From: Scleroderma bovista
Lineage: Eukaryota > Basidiomycota > Agaricomycetes > Boletales > Sclerodermataceae
Direction of reading: 5' to 3'
DNA: 47,579 bases
Assembly (NCBI GenBank): GCA_037178675.1
Contig: JAYMGJ010000559.1
Coordinates: 1-47,579 of the forward strand
The notes under the pieces were generated by a model, which worked only from the letters and a program-made list of their open reading frames with translations, searched no databases and had not been told where the DNA came from. Position 1 is the stretch's first letter, and each line of letters begins with the position of its first letter. Both the position numbers and the translations under genes were made by a program. This document shows positions 11,783 through 23,895 of the stretch, one piece after another.

Positions 11783-14700
11783 CTACGTGCGGTCGACGGC
11801 CTTGCCCTTGTCCTCGACTGGCTTATCTCCCTCCACCATCTCTTGGTCGGCGGGGACCTCTTCTTCCTCTTCGTATTCCTCTCCCTCTTCCCCATACATG
11901 CCGTCCCCTTCGTCCTCAAGTGGGTAACTCGGCCCAGCGGGTGCAGCTGGCTCATATCTGGTAGGGGTGGCGGCCTCGGAGAAGCGATCGTCGTCGACGG
12001 CGGAGGTGCGTGCCCTCTTCCTCTCGCGATACTTGCGATTGGGCTGACTGTTCCTGCTTGACAGGTTACCGATCCGCTCAGTGAGCGATCCCCGATCGTT
12101 GCTATAATCGCCTCTCCTTCCCCTTCGAGCAGAGTATTCCTCCTGCGCCCTTTTTCGCTGATGTTTAGCTTTATCTGCGAGATCCCAGAGCATACTCTGC
12201 AGTGATTCAGCCTCAGCGCCGTTTAGGGTTCGTCCGCCCTCTCTCTCCTCTAGACTTCGGAGGTCGGCGTTGGGACCTAACACCTCGGCAGGTGTAGGGG
12301 TGCGTCCATTAATGACGATGTGACCCGTCCCGTCTTCACCCGGTTCAAAGGTGGTAAAACAGGATGAAGTAGTGGCCTCGTGCGCATAGGCGTCGCTGAA
12401 CTGGGTGTATCCGCAAGGGAGGTAGGGAGGGCAATCCTTCCCTCGGCGAAGGGCAGCGTCGAAATGAAAGTAAGCGCGCACTTGTTCGCGATGCACCAGT
12501 AGACGCCGATTCTCATCTCCTTTTGCTAGACTCCAGCGGACGGAATAAAAATCCGAGTCCACCCGTTCAATGTTTCTTCGGGGTTCAGGGCCCATGGGGT
12601 GAGCAGCGCGTGGACGGGGTTGGTGACGACGCTTAAGATTGGGTCGGGGGCGATCGTGCCTAGCCGCTACGGGTCTGCGAGGTGATGAGGGGGCAGGCTG
12701 TCTATTGGCCCGGTAGGAGTTTTGGAAACTAGTGGTGGTGTGTCGCTGGGGCTGCTGCGACGGCTGGCGACTGATATAATCTTGCAGGTCAAAGTAGATT
12801 CTTCCGCAATTGACGCAGTCGATATACCGTTCTACCGGGTCGCGCTGACGACGCTGCCTATTCTTAGGTTGCGGGTGCGGTGCTTCACGCGGGGGCGGTC
12901 GGCGAGAGTGTGGAGTGGAATGTTGGAATCGAGGTGGAGAAAGCGAGCGGGAGCGGTGAGTTCGAGAGTGACGAGGGGTTGGCGGATTTCGTTGACGAGA
13001 CGGGCGGCTTAAATGGGCACCAAAAGCGTGAAGTGCCAAGTGTCCTGCTGACACCTGAAGATCATCATCCGATGAATCTTCGTTGCCCGTCCGTCGTAAG
13101 TTTTCAATTCCTGTCACGCCTATGGCCTCGAAATAATCGGTTAGCGCTCTTAGATGTGACAGCTCATGGTATGGCAGCCAAGATTTATCACCTGCCGTCC
13201 ATTGGATCTCGAACTCGGCGTCTGAATGACTGCCTCGATGCCCTAGAATTCTATCAACGGCCCATTCTCGGTTCGTTCCCCCAAGGTCCTCTAGTTGATC
13301 GTCCCTCCTCCCGGGGAACAATCTGTCATCATTAGGTATGTGGACCCTTAATAGTGACGAGTGGAAGACGTTATGCACCCCACGTTGTTTTAGGTTATCC
13401 GGCAAATCTATCCGATATGAGTTGTTCCCGAAATCTTTGATTATTCGGTATGGTCCAATGAACTTTGGTACGAGTTTTCTCGATGTTCCCTTGGGGAAGC
13501 TGATGTTCTTAGTTGAGATATACACCAGGTCCTCATTCTCCAGCGGGCACATTCTCCGCCTCTTATTTGCCTGTACGGTCTGCTTGACTCGCGTCGCTAG
13601 TAGGGCGTCATGTGCTGTCATTAATGCTAGCTTCATTTTCCAAGCGTAGGTTCTGACGTTTGGGTACTCATCCTTTCCAGGGTTGTCCCATATCATTGCC
13701 CTTGGCATTCGCCCTGTGTTTAGGAAAAAAGGTGCGTAACCGGTCGATTCAGATCGAGCTATGTTGATCGCAAACTCAATTGCAGGTAGCTTGGTCACCC
13801 AATCCCTTTGAGTGGGTCCTATGCATGCTCGGAGCATCTGTCCGACGGTTCGGTTGGCCCTTTCGGTTGATCCGTCTGTTTCAGGGTGGTACGCGCTGGA
13901 CATCTTCTGGCGGATGCCAATCAATTTATTCAGGTGTGTCCAGAATAGGCTAGTGAATAAGACGTCTCGATCACTGATGATCGCCCTGGGTAGGCCATGT
14001 AATCAGTATACTTCGTGGTACATCAATTCGGCAATGTTCTTTGCAGTGTAGTCCGTTCGGCTGGGTACTAAATGTACCATGGCTGTGAGTAGGTCAATGA
14101 TTACGGTAATTGAATCGTAATGGCCATTTCTGTCCTTGGATTCGGGCAGTGGTCCCACGAAATCCACGCCTATTGCTTCCCAAGGTTTGGACGGTACGGA
14201 CAGGGGGTTCAGCAGTCCGTATGGTTTCTGTGTTGGCGGCTTGCTTTTCTGGCATGTCATGCAGGATTTGCAGAAGGCTTGAACGTCGGAAGTCATTGAT
14301 TCCCACCAGACATATTCTTTTAGGTAGGTCAGAGTCTTTCTAGGACCTAAATGCGCTAATAGTGAATGTGCCTGCTCAATAATCGTTTCTTGCAGACGGC
14401 GTTCTCCTTCTCGGAGATTCGGTATGCACAGTACCTTTCGGTCCGCAAGTTTCAGGCGGATGTGGCCATCCTCTGATACTTCAAAGTTCTTGAACTCGCG
14501 TGGTGAGTCTAGAATCTTCTTATAGAATGGATCATTATGGTATTGACCCTTTATCTGTGATAGCAGTCCTTCTTCGTGTGGGTATGTCACTGGTAAGCGT
14601 GGTGTTGAACGTTTGGTTTCCTCGCATGGTGAGTTATTGTTGCGTTGGGTCCCTGTACCCACTCCCCCCTTCTTTCGTTCACCTGGGCCTAGCAGAACGA

Positions 14701-17700
14701 AATGATCCCGCATTCGTGCTGCAAATTCGGCACCGGTCTCTGGGCGTCTGGTTTTGGCCGGTGGGGGAGGTCCCCTCCGTGTTGAACGTGGTTTGGGTGG
14801 TTCCAACGGTTTGATCCTCTTCCCTGGGTCAGCAGGAGTCAGCGTCGGTTTGGGAGGTATGGAATGTCCCGGAGGGGATGTTCCCTCATTTGTCCGTTGT
14901 TGTATACGGGAACTCCGCCTTGGAGACATTGCAAGAGCTTCCATTCCTACAAAGAGTGGCGCACTTAGCACGGACTTCTCACTCATGGCATTTGTCTCGA
15001 CCTCTGCATCGTATTGTGAGTATTCTGCAGGGGCACGTATCGTTCCGGGCTCGTCATACTCATATAGGCGTGACAGCGCGTCCGGCAATATGTTTTCTTC
15101 TCCAGCGACATACTTAACAGTAAAGTCAAATTCTGATAGTTTCTCCAACCATCGCGCCTGGCGACCGGATAGTCCCTTCTGGTCCAGTATATGAATTAGA
15201 CTTTTATGGTCGGTTACCCAAGTAAAATGTGTTCCCTGTAATATATCCCGATGCCTTAGCATTGTCTCTACACCAGCTAACATTTCCTGCTCGTGCACAG
15301 GATAATTTCGTTGTGCCGAAGACATCTTTGCCGAGTAGAAGGCGGCTACCTTCGCACCCTTCCAATCCCTTCCCTGGGCAACTACCCCACCTATTCCGTT
15401 TCCACATGCATCGGTCATGATCCAGATGGGATCATGTCCTGTGCCATATTCAAGGGGTACTCGGGAGTGCGGTGCGCATCCGGCAACATACCGTTTTATG
15501 GTATCGAATGCTCGCTGCTCCGTGTAGCTCCAGCGGAACGGTCGAGTTTCTGAACTTGCCTCGGATAGGACCCCCAAAGGCACGCGTACCTTATATATAT
15601 CGTCTGCGAGGTATCCAACTGATCCAATGAATCCCCTACAGAGAGTTCTGTTTGTCGGTACCTTCCATTTCAAAATACTGTCAACCTTTTCGGGGTCCAT
15701 GCGGATACCGTCGTCAGCCACAATCCGTCCTAGGATCTTTACCTCCGCACAAAGGAACCGGAGCTTCTTTTCACTCAGGTATAGTTTCTCCTGCACGAGG
15801 ATTTCCAGAATGATTTTAACATGCTTCACATGTTCCTCCAGGGTGTCTGAATATATTATGATGTCGTCCAGGTACACATCCATGAAGATGCCAATATATT
15901 CCCCGAAGGTGTGGTTCATTAGTGCTTGATATGTAGCGGGTGCATTACAGTCGCCCTGCTGTACCACCAGGCTGACCATATTTCCGTCAGGCGTGGTTAC
16001 AGCGGTCCGGGACACATGTTCCGGTATCACTCTTATCTGTTCGTAGGCGTCTTGTCCGTCAATGGTCGATCGGTAAGGCTTTTGCGCTACTCGTCTCAAT
16101 ATTCCTTCCATATCCGGCATCGGCGAGGATAATTTCTGGGTATTCTTGTTTCGTTCCCGCAGGTCGACCACAACTCGGAGTCTCGGAGGCGACCCTGCCT
16201 TTGGTATAAGGAGCATAGGGCAGGTGTTTCGGGCGGCAGTCATTTCCCACCGTCCAGTTTTAAGGTATGCATTTTTCTTTTCGATCCAGAGTTCTCTCAT
16301 AGCTTCTGGACACCTAGATGGTCGCCATGGGTATATCTTTGACTCATCAATCAACGGAATCGAATGATTTATCGCACGGAATGGTGGCAGTGCTGTCGCG
16401 CCGACTTGTGAACACAATGGTCGCGCTAATTCTTGTAAGTACTTCCGAACCTTCTCTAAGTTCTCTTCATATACCTCAGTGGCACGGGATTCGAGCACTG
16501 ACACTTGTGGGCCCTTCATCTCTTTAGGTTCCTTGCTTCCAAGTACTAGTCTCGTGGCGTTGAGTCCTACCAACGCCTGATGTTGGTATAGGAACGGGGT
16601 TCCCAGGATAATATCGTAATTTTGGAGATTGATCACGTCAAAATACCGTTGGTAGTCCGCACCCTGGTATTGGAAGCGGACGGACACTCCAAAATTCACC
16701 TTCGAGCGGGACCCTTGCACAGCAAGTTGTATAGGTAATGGCTTTTCTAGCCAAATTCTTTTTACTTTTAACTGCTCTGCCAGGTTTAACGACATAAAGT
16801 CGGCCAACGATCCCGTGTCAACCAGTGCGCGTGCCGGTTGCTCATTGGCATGGACTACCACAACTACGGGTTTGGGAATCGTCCTTGTGACGTCCTTCGT
16901 AACCGCCGCATTTCGTTCCAAGGCCGAGTAGCCGCTACTAGATGGTGTGGTCTTGTTGCACTCGACACCCAGGTGAGTGGTCTCATCCTGTGGGAGATCT
17001 ATATAGCTCAACTCTATTCTGTCCAGACCTTCCAGACATTCCATATACCACTCCACAATATTGAGATCCCCGGACTTCAACTGTTCATGTGAAATATACA
17101 TAGTTGTCCGCGCGGAGAAATCCCAGATCAGATATATGTCCCCTTCGGATCGCTCGCACGAGAACCGATTGTTGTTGTCTTGGCCACCTTCGGTCGGACA
17201 GTACTCGGCCAGCTTGTGCTCAATGGCCTCCTCCATCGCGTATCCCATCTGGGAACTGCCTAGTAGGTTGTCCTCTGCTGATTGCACTGCGTCTGACTCG
17301 CTCACTCCTGTCAGGATAGCTTTTTGTACCCAATACCACCGGACTATGTCGAATCGGGGATCCCTTAGTGAGTCGTCGGGTATGTAGATTGAGCTTCTGT
17401 CCCCTCGTTCATCACGCTCACTTTCGATCACTATGTGTTTGTTTCCTTCGATTGGATAGATGCAGAACCGAGCAGGGTCAAATATTCCGGGTGAGAGATG
17501 ATCGTCTCCCGGGTAGCATACTCCCGTCAATAGTTCTTCAGCACGCTGTCCAAGCGGGTCTCCGATCCATGGATTGTAACTTCGGGAGTCATCCTCAGTG
17601 CTTGTATCATCATTCAATTCGCTGAGTGCGATGTCACTTTCCGTGTCCAGATCCTCTGTTGCAGCATCATCAAGCTCGGGTTCATCATCCATCTCATCTA

Positions 17701-20257
17701 CACCCTCAAGGATGCTGATGTTGTTTGCGGTTATTTCACAATCTTGCGATCGTGCTGATAACTCTCGTTGGTTTTCAATATCACCAAAGTCAACATTGAT
17801 TCCAAAGCTCGTGATGCCAGGTGGCTTGTTCGAGGAAGACGAGACTTTGTTCCGTTCAGGGCAGTTGCGCGAGAAATGGCCAGTTCTATGGCATCCAAAA
17901 CAAAGTCCTTCAGCTTTGTGACGTTCCTGTTCCTCGTTGCTCAGCTTCGGATGGGTGGCTTTATTGCCCTTCCTGCCGGTGGGTTTACTGCTTTGTCCTT
18001 CCGAACGCGGCTGACTTGGCCCTGCTTGTGGTTGTGGGGCCTTCCAATGTTCTTTCTGATCCTTTTTCTTGGTTGAACGCCCTCGTTCGTGGCGCTTACG
18101 TCGCCTCTCCCTGTCGGGAGTCATGGCAGCACTTCGGACAATTGGTGGGTTCTCTCGCCGTTTGTTCTTTGACTCGGGTCCCCCCCCGGTTACCGATTGG
18201 GCGATCTCAATGATCTCCGCACTCGCAATTACTGATCGTAGTGAAGATATTTCCGGGTTTAGTTTGTCCCGCCAGAGGTCGTGCTGTATCTCTTTTCGCA
18301 GTCCAAACCAAAGTTTGTGAACCTTCGTGCGTTCATCGGCTTCCCCGATCATGTTCCACATTTCATTTAATTCATATAGGTAGTCCCGTACAGTCCTATT
18401 TCCTTGGTAACATGTGTGAAGCTTCTTTCGAAGTTTGATACGGAAATCCACCGGGAAACAATAATTGAATAGCTCGCGGAAGAATGTCGAGAGTCTCCAA
18501 CGGTAGGGGTCTCCTGACACCTCACGCACATAGAATTCATGTGCTTTCCCTTTGAGGTAATGAGACAAGATGAATGCCTGTTTCTTCGACGGCACTTCTC
18601 CATCTTTAACATATGCGGTTCCCTCTGTTATGAAACGGTGGAATGCTTTGGAGTCGACAGAACCGTCGTACTCAACAGGAGGTATTGGCTTCAGCTTCAT
18701 TCGTCGCCGAGACTTACGTCTTTTTGAGCGCGACTTCTTTGTCTTTCGACTTCCTCGTCCTCGCGACCGACTGTGCCTGCTCTTATGTCTTCGCTGTCCA
18801 TCAGAACTGCCGCTACTTGGCGTCTCATCCGAGTCGGATGACTGGTCCTTGGTGGATGTCTCACTTGGCTCATAATCACTACTGGATGAGTTGCTGGAGG
18901 GGTTTCGCTTCCCTTTCCGTTTCCTATGTCTGGGTGGACTCGAAGACTCATCAGAGGAGCTGTCGTCAGATGAACTATCACTCGGACTGTAGGTCCGTTT
19001 ATCTTTACTTCCGAGCCGTTTGAACGCTAGTCCAATATAGCTTCTCGGATCGATCTGCTCAACGGGCTCCATCGCTCTTGGGGTCTTGTGCCTCTCACGA
19101 CGTGACTTGTCTTGTGCAATCGCCTTGTCAACCATCATACGGACAGGGTCTGGTGTCCCCTTTGTGGGGGTTTCCTTTCCCTTTTCTGCTTTGTGGGGTT
19201 TCTGGGTTCTATTCTTGGCAACCCTTTTTGCTTCTGGTGAGATTAATTTTACTCGTCCCTTTGGTGATGGGGCTCTTACTGATCCTTCTGATGAAGATAT
19301 TGTTTTAGTGCGGTACCGGCTTTCCGGTGACAGCACCCTAACGGATATATTTGTGCTGACAGGTTCTTCCTTGGCGAGTTCATGAGCCTTGTTCCACGAT
19401 GCAATGGCAGCTCGTTGTGCCTCTACATCGGATTCAGAGCCTTTGATGCTAGGGTCAGGCTTGCTTTCTTGTTCACTCCGAGCTAATTCCTGCGCGGCTT
19501 TCCAAGATGCCAACGCTTCACGCTGCGCTTTTAGGTCGAGTTCAACTTCACACGCACTCAAGTTTCCCCAGTTGCGTGGGTCTGGACCCTTTCCTTTCAA
19601 ATTGGATGGTCCCTCGCCTCGAGATGAGGTGCTCTTAGTCCCTGGCTTCTTAACTCCAGTGATGCTGATGACGTGCTGCCTTACAGATATCTTTTGGCGC
19701 TGGTCCCTTGTTAATTTCTTTATGGCCTCCTGCACAGTTCGTTCTTGCTCAGGGCCTAACTGGTTTTTACTTGGGTTTCCTTTCACCGGCGATTCACGGC
19801 GATCCTTCCTGGTTGGCGATCGGCAACTCTCTTTCGCTGGCGATCCATGGCGGCTCTTTCTCACCACGGTGGTCCATCCCCTACGGTCGTCACCGTTGGT
19901 CTCGCTCTCTTCAGGCGCTGGGGTGGAATAAACACTGGTTAGGGCACTTCCAGGTATGCCTTTCATAGTTGGGGTATCACTATTACGAACAGCGGCTAAT
20001 TCGCTAGCTACAACAGCCTCCGAAGACCTCTGTCCATCGGGATACTCCGGCGAGGTTTTCCTCGAGCCGGGACATGCATCGGACGCGCGACTGGGCGCCG
20101 AATCTTTTGCTTTAACGACGTCACTGTACAGGCGACTCGCATCAGCAGGGGTATCTTTTCCCTTGGCCGCAGCCTCGGGACTGGAAGGGGCAGACCTTGC
20201 GCGTACGTGTGCGGTACGACGCAGGTTGTAACGGGTATTAATGATTCTTTCAGACAT
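11783..20257 (-). pseudogene. Element 1 gag-pol polyprotein, one in-frame TGA
   Basis: From ATG 20257 the frame is open for 2825 codons, apart from one TGA at 14003-14005. Order: a long basic, Ser-rich N-terminus; gag core (about 18.7-18.2 kb); CCHC knuckle CFGCHRTGHFSRNC (about 17.87 kb); an acidic linker with two similar modules; aspartic protease LVDTGS (about 16.81 kb); reverse transcriptase with YLDDIIIY (about 15.87 kb); RNase H (MTDACGNG); HHCC zinc finger; integrase core with VDFVGP, SDRD and the Glu of GSTERANRT; a chromodomain-like segment (EFEIQWTAGDKSWLPYHEL); then about 440 residues of unknown function, ending very acidic. The TGA falls inside the integrase just before LHGLPRAIISDRD, where relatives usually carry Arg; CGA to TGA would explain it. 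Gag and pol share one frame, as in Tf1/sushi elements, so no gag-pol frameshift is needed. Confidence 0.9.
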
Positions 20258-20371
20258 GGTAAGATGCTTACTCGGGTTTCCAAGCGGTTGATCAATCCGT
20301 GGGGCTGCGAGTAGGCGTGGGTATAGAGTGTAGAGTGAAGTGGGAAGTTGCCTAGGAGTAGGTGAAAAATA

Positions 20372-20685
20372 TGTGACGACGAGAGAGGTAGCTAATCTCA
20401 AACGTGATCACACTAGAATCTCTTCGGGCTGAAATAATCACCTAGCAATGGTAACTGGATTTCAGGAAAAGACTGGGACTACAGAGAGAAAGTGGTATCG
20501 ACTTTATACCCTACGGTCCAGGGGACAAGTAACGAGAGTGGTACGACAGGAGTACGAGAACGACGACAGAAATGAGACTAGAAGTAGTAACGAACGACTA
20601 GAGCTTGTCCAAACAACGTAAACGTTTAGTAACAGGATTAGTAACCGGAACTGGGTATCCGCTGAGTAAACATGGAATCCTCACA
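20372..20685 (-). repeat. Element 1, 5' LTR (314 bp)
   Basis: Partner of 11418-11731. It lies 114 bp upstream of the gag-pol ATG and abuts the truncated pol of element 2. Confidence 0.95.
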
Positions 20686-21478
20686 GGTCAGAGGCCTTCG
20701 CCTTGCTGAACACATCCGCATAATCGCGATACTCCAGAGGGACGATGTCCAGGTCCAGCGGAGTAGAGGTGGAGGAAGAACGAGCCTTTGCTGAGTCGGA
20801 GGGACGCAGCTGAAGTTGGTATTTGGTAGATCCCTCTAATTTGCACGCACGCACGAATGCGGCTGCGTTAATCAGGGAGATGTGCGGAGGGGTGCAAACC
20901 GGAGTGTCGACAGATGGCACGAGGCCGGGGTCAGATTGGCCGGAGAGGCCGGAGACAGGGTTACCGGACAGAACTGGAGAGGGAGTTGACGGGGGCGCTA
21001 GCAAACTTTCTGCAGGAGTCCGGAATGTTAAACTGCTCAGTACCCAATCAATCAACGGATTGTAGCGGGTGAGCCAGTTATGTCCAAGGACAATCGAGCA
21101 GTCAGAGTCTAACGGAGCGAGGTAAAAGGTCATAGGGGTGACATCACCGGATGCGGGGAATTTCACTGATATATCGACAGCTTGAGTGATTACAAAGTTT
21201 GATGTACCGTCAAAGAGCCGGAGAGTAATCGGAGGAACGGAGTAAGTGGAGATATTGTTTTTGTGCGCGAATTGTACATCTACAAAGCAATGCGTGGACC
21301 CGGAGTCCACAAGTGCGCGGGTTTTAGGTAAGTCAAATGATAAGAGGATAACATATGGCATAAGGGAATTAGGGTCATAAAGAGCGGACGCGTTGAGGCG
21401 AGCCTCCTTGGGTGCACTTCCGGAGTCAATGCAGCTCACCGGTTGTGCGGAGGGCCAGGAGCTGCTTACTCTTTTTTT
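20686..21478 (-). pseudogene. Element 2 pol, truncated after the protease
   Basis: The -1 frame opens at the slippery run 21472-21478 and stays open to the junction with element 1. It contains an intact aspartic protease active site (LVDSGSTHCFVD) and the following VLGHNWLTRYNPLIDW stretch. It ends in FSKAKASDL at the element 1 LTR; the element 3 homologue continues from the same place into reverse transcriptase. The product, if made, would be a gag-protease fragment. Confidence 0.88.
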
Positions 21479-22917
21479 GACTTGGAGTTGGCACCCGAGT
21501 TAGTAGAGTCCGTCTTACTGGACTCCGCAGCGATGGCCACAGCGCGAGCTTTGGCCTTTTTGGTCTTTTTGGGACAGTTGTCTGCAAAATGACCGGTACC
21601 TCCGCAGAACATGCAGAGGTTGTTGTCTAGTCGCCGCTTTCGCTCATCGGCGGTGAGCTTTCCATCCTTACCAAGCTTGTTGGTGAGGTCCGGTCTGGTG
21701 GAACCGGAGGAGGATGGGTTGCTGGTCGTTTTGGACGACCCAGCAGTGGCGGAGCTAGAGGTGTTGCCGGACTTGGACTTCTCCTTGCCGGACTTGGGTG
21801 AGTTGCCTCCGGAGTCGGAGGTCTTAGCTGGGGACGAGGTGGACTGACTCTTTGTGGTACGAGCAATCTCGTCTTTGCGCTCCCAGTAGCGCGCATCGAT
21901 CTCCTGGCATAGTGTCCAGAGTCCATGGAGAGTCAGGGGCTTGCCAACTCGAGCAATCTCGTCTTTCAGACGATCCGGAAGTCCGGAGTAGAACAGGCGG
22001 TGGAGCGCGCCATCTCCGTAGTCCTGGACCTGGGAGGCGAGTCGGTTGAAGTCCACAATATACCGCGTAACGCGGTGTGTGTCCTTCATCCGGAGGTGTT
22101 CGAGCTGGTGCTCGGCATCGGCGATGGGGTCGTGAGGTCCGAACGTACTCTGTAGTTCGGCGACGAAATGGACCCAGCTATCCATCCAGCGCGGACGGTC
22201 AGCCGGATCGCCGGAGTTCAGGAGGTCCGGTTCGAACCATTCTAAGGTCATCCCTTTTAGATATGACTGGGCGAAGGTTACCTTTGCCCTGTCAAGGCGG
22301 AATGCCTTGGCTCGATCCTGGAAGCAGAGTTCGCACTGGACCAAGAAGGTCCTGAGCTTTTTGGGGTCCGTACCGTCGAAGGTGTCCGGTTCACGGACTT
22401 TGGCACGGGAGGAGGAGGACTCGTTGGTCCGGCGGGAAGAACGGGAGAGGCAATTGACGGCGATGGCTAGATTGTGGAAAACAGCTAGACCAGGGTCTAG
22501 CTCTTCCGGGGCGTCGACAAACTCGTCGTCGTCGTCGTCGTCGTCGTTGTCACCATCTCCGGGGTCGTCCGGATCATCTCCGGGACCATCCTCAGGGCCG
22601 AACCATTGGAATCGACCGGGTTCGCGACGCTCCGGAGTGGAGTCGCGATGGTAGGGGAAGCCGTCATCGGGAACGGATCCTCGGTGACCAGGGTCTGCAG
22701 AACCACGAAGGCTCTGAGACGCAGCGTCGCGACGCGGAGTCATCGACACTACTGGGCTTCAAGCTGTGAAGCTCCTAAATTGGCTTACAGAAGCCGGAGG
22801 TTGCCTGCGGTTAGACAGGGCTTGTTGAGCAGCAGAGAGGTGGAGGTCGTCTACTGCACCTGCTTCTTCAGCAAGTGTTGCAGCGGTACGAGCACGAGAG
22901 CGCGTAGTCATAGTCAT
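21466..22917 (-). pseudogene. Element 2 gag, one in-frame TGA
   Basis: ATG 22917 lies 70 bp inside the LTR and opens an Arg/Ala-rich N-terminus (TRSRARTAATLAEEAG). A TGA at 22759-22761 interrupts it in SFTA-*-SP. The aligned position in element 3 is Arg (FSA-R-RASSP), so a CGA to TGA change is well supported. Downstream are a proline/aspartate-rich linker with a run of Asp codons, the capsid-type core (WFEPDLL, FGPHDPIADAEHQLEHLRM) and a CCHC knuckle CMFCGGTGHFADNCP. It ends at TAA 21466-21468 directly after a slippery A-run. Confidence 0.85.
21472..21478 (-). promoter_or_regulatory. Candidate -1 frameshift heptamer of element 2
   Basis: On the minus strand the gag codons read TCA-AAA-AAA-GAG-TAA, giving a canonical A_AAA_AAA slippery heptamer two codons before the gag stop. 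Pol lies in the -1 frame and is open without interruption from here. The same arrangement is found in element 3. Confidence 0.72.
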
Positions 22918-22986
22918 AAGAAATAGAAGCTAGTTTGCGTACGGGGTATGGAACAGTGAACCCACACAAGTGTGAGTCTGAAATAC

Positions 22987-23629
22987 TGTCAAGTCCGGGT
23001 CTACTCCGGTAGGGGGTCCGGTCAAGTCCGGACGAGCGCGGACGAAGGAAGAGGGCAGAGGGCTGGACAAGAGATTAGTCCGGCCGGAGTTGGTGACCGC
23101 TTGGATTCAACAACTAAGGACAACGAGCGTTGATCCCTTGCGTAGGTTCCGGTCAAGAAGGGGAGACGGAGACAGAGACAGAGACGGGCAAGATCAGGAG
23201 TAGAGACTATGGTTGATTTCAGACTGAGGTGTACAGGATAATCTACAGAGTACTTATACTAAGTAAGAACTAGGGACGAGTATTTACGGTGACAAGTAAA
23301 CAGCCTAAAAGGCGGACAAAGGATAACCGGAGAAAGGGATAGACCAGGTCCGACGAAAATAAAGTCAGGTCCGGGTAAAATAAACCAGGTCCGGTGAAAA
23401 TGATACAAGGTAGGAGATATATCGAGTACACGGAGAACTCACGTCAAGACAGGGTAAACGGCGAGGTGTGGTAACGAACGAATAGAGCATAGACCAAGGG
23501 TCGTACTTAACGGAAGGATATCTGCACGAGCGCGACCGGAGTAAACGTTGAGCGACCGGAGTTGAGCTGTAGAGCTGCGATGCGACCGGAGTGATCGGAT
23601 AAGACCCAGAGTTGGGCATGGTCGTAACA
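22987..23629 (-). repeat. Element 2, 5' LTR (643 bp)
   Basis: On the minus strand it runs from TGTTACGACC to CTTGACA. It resembles the start and end of the 624-bp element 3 LTR (TGTCACGACC...CTTGACA) and sits directly upstream of gag. No second copy is in the window, so the right boundary rests on TG..CA ends and the similarity to element 3. Confidence 0.8.
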
Positions 23630-23714
23630 GGTGCAACGGCAGCATGGAGCAAAAAGGGGCGCTTATGTCATCTTTTTATTCGAAGGATCCCTCCCAGACG
23701 CCGTCGTAAAGTCG

Positions 23715-23754
23715 CAAGTCCCGCCAACGTTCCTACTTCGTGCAGACGAAAGTC
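23715..23754 (+). repeat. Left copy of element-end direct repeat
   Basis: Matches 34205-34241 with three substitutions (all G/A) and one 3-nt gap; shared core CCTACTTCGT. It lies 324 bp beyond the recombinase stop. Confidence 0.7.
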
Positions 23755-23895
23755 CTGTCAGAATATATGGCCGCTACATGGCAAACTTACAAGACTAATT
23801 ACAGTTATTAGTTTTGATATATTAGCTGTTCTACCTACAAGCTAATGGGCCTTAAGTCTCGCTTTCCGACGGAGAGGACATATATAGCAGAGACC

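Larger units (their letters stand above)
11418..20685 (-). mobile_element. Element 1: Tf1/sushi-like Ty3/gypsy retrotransposon, nearly intact
   Basis: A 9.27-kb element on the minus strand bounded by 314-bp LTRs (20372-20685 is the 5' LTR, 11418-11731 the 3' LTR) that start TGTGA and end TCACA. By my reading the LTRs differ at one base, a C in one and T in the other at a CpG in GTGGTAT(C/T)GACT, so insertion is recent. A purine-rich PPT precedes the 3' LTR. One long gag-pol frame fills the interior. The outer flanks do not match (TCTTG on the left, GGTCA on the right). The right flank is the cut protease region of element 2, so the original insertion site has been altered by deletion or recombination. 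Confidence 0.93.
20686..23629 (-). mobile_element. Element 2: 5' part of a truncated Ty3/gypsy element
   Basis: Minus-strand remnant: 5' LTR (22987-23629), gag, and the protease start of pol, cut off at 20685/20686 by the element 1 LTR. Reverse transcriptase, RNase H, integrase and the 3' LTR are all missing, and nothing resembling them lies on the other side of element 1. Gag and protease are clearly related to element 3 (shared DPKKL, FVQCEL-like, CMFCGGTGH and STHCFVD stretches), but the LTR is distinct apart from a similar beginning. Confidence 0.9.

Noticed and set aside
13924..14003. Two separate pol genes in element 1
   Set aside because: The frame is the same on both sides of one TGA, and the integrase motif continues across it.
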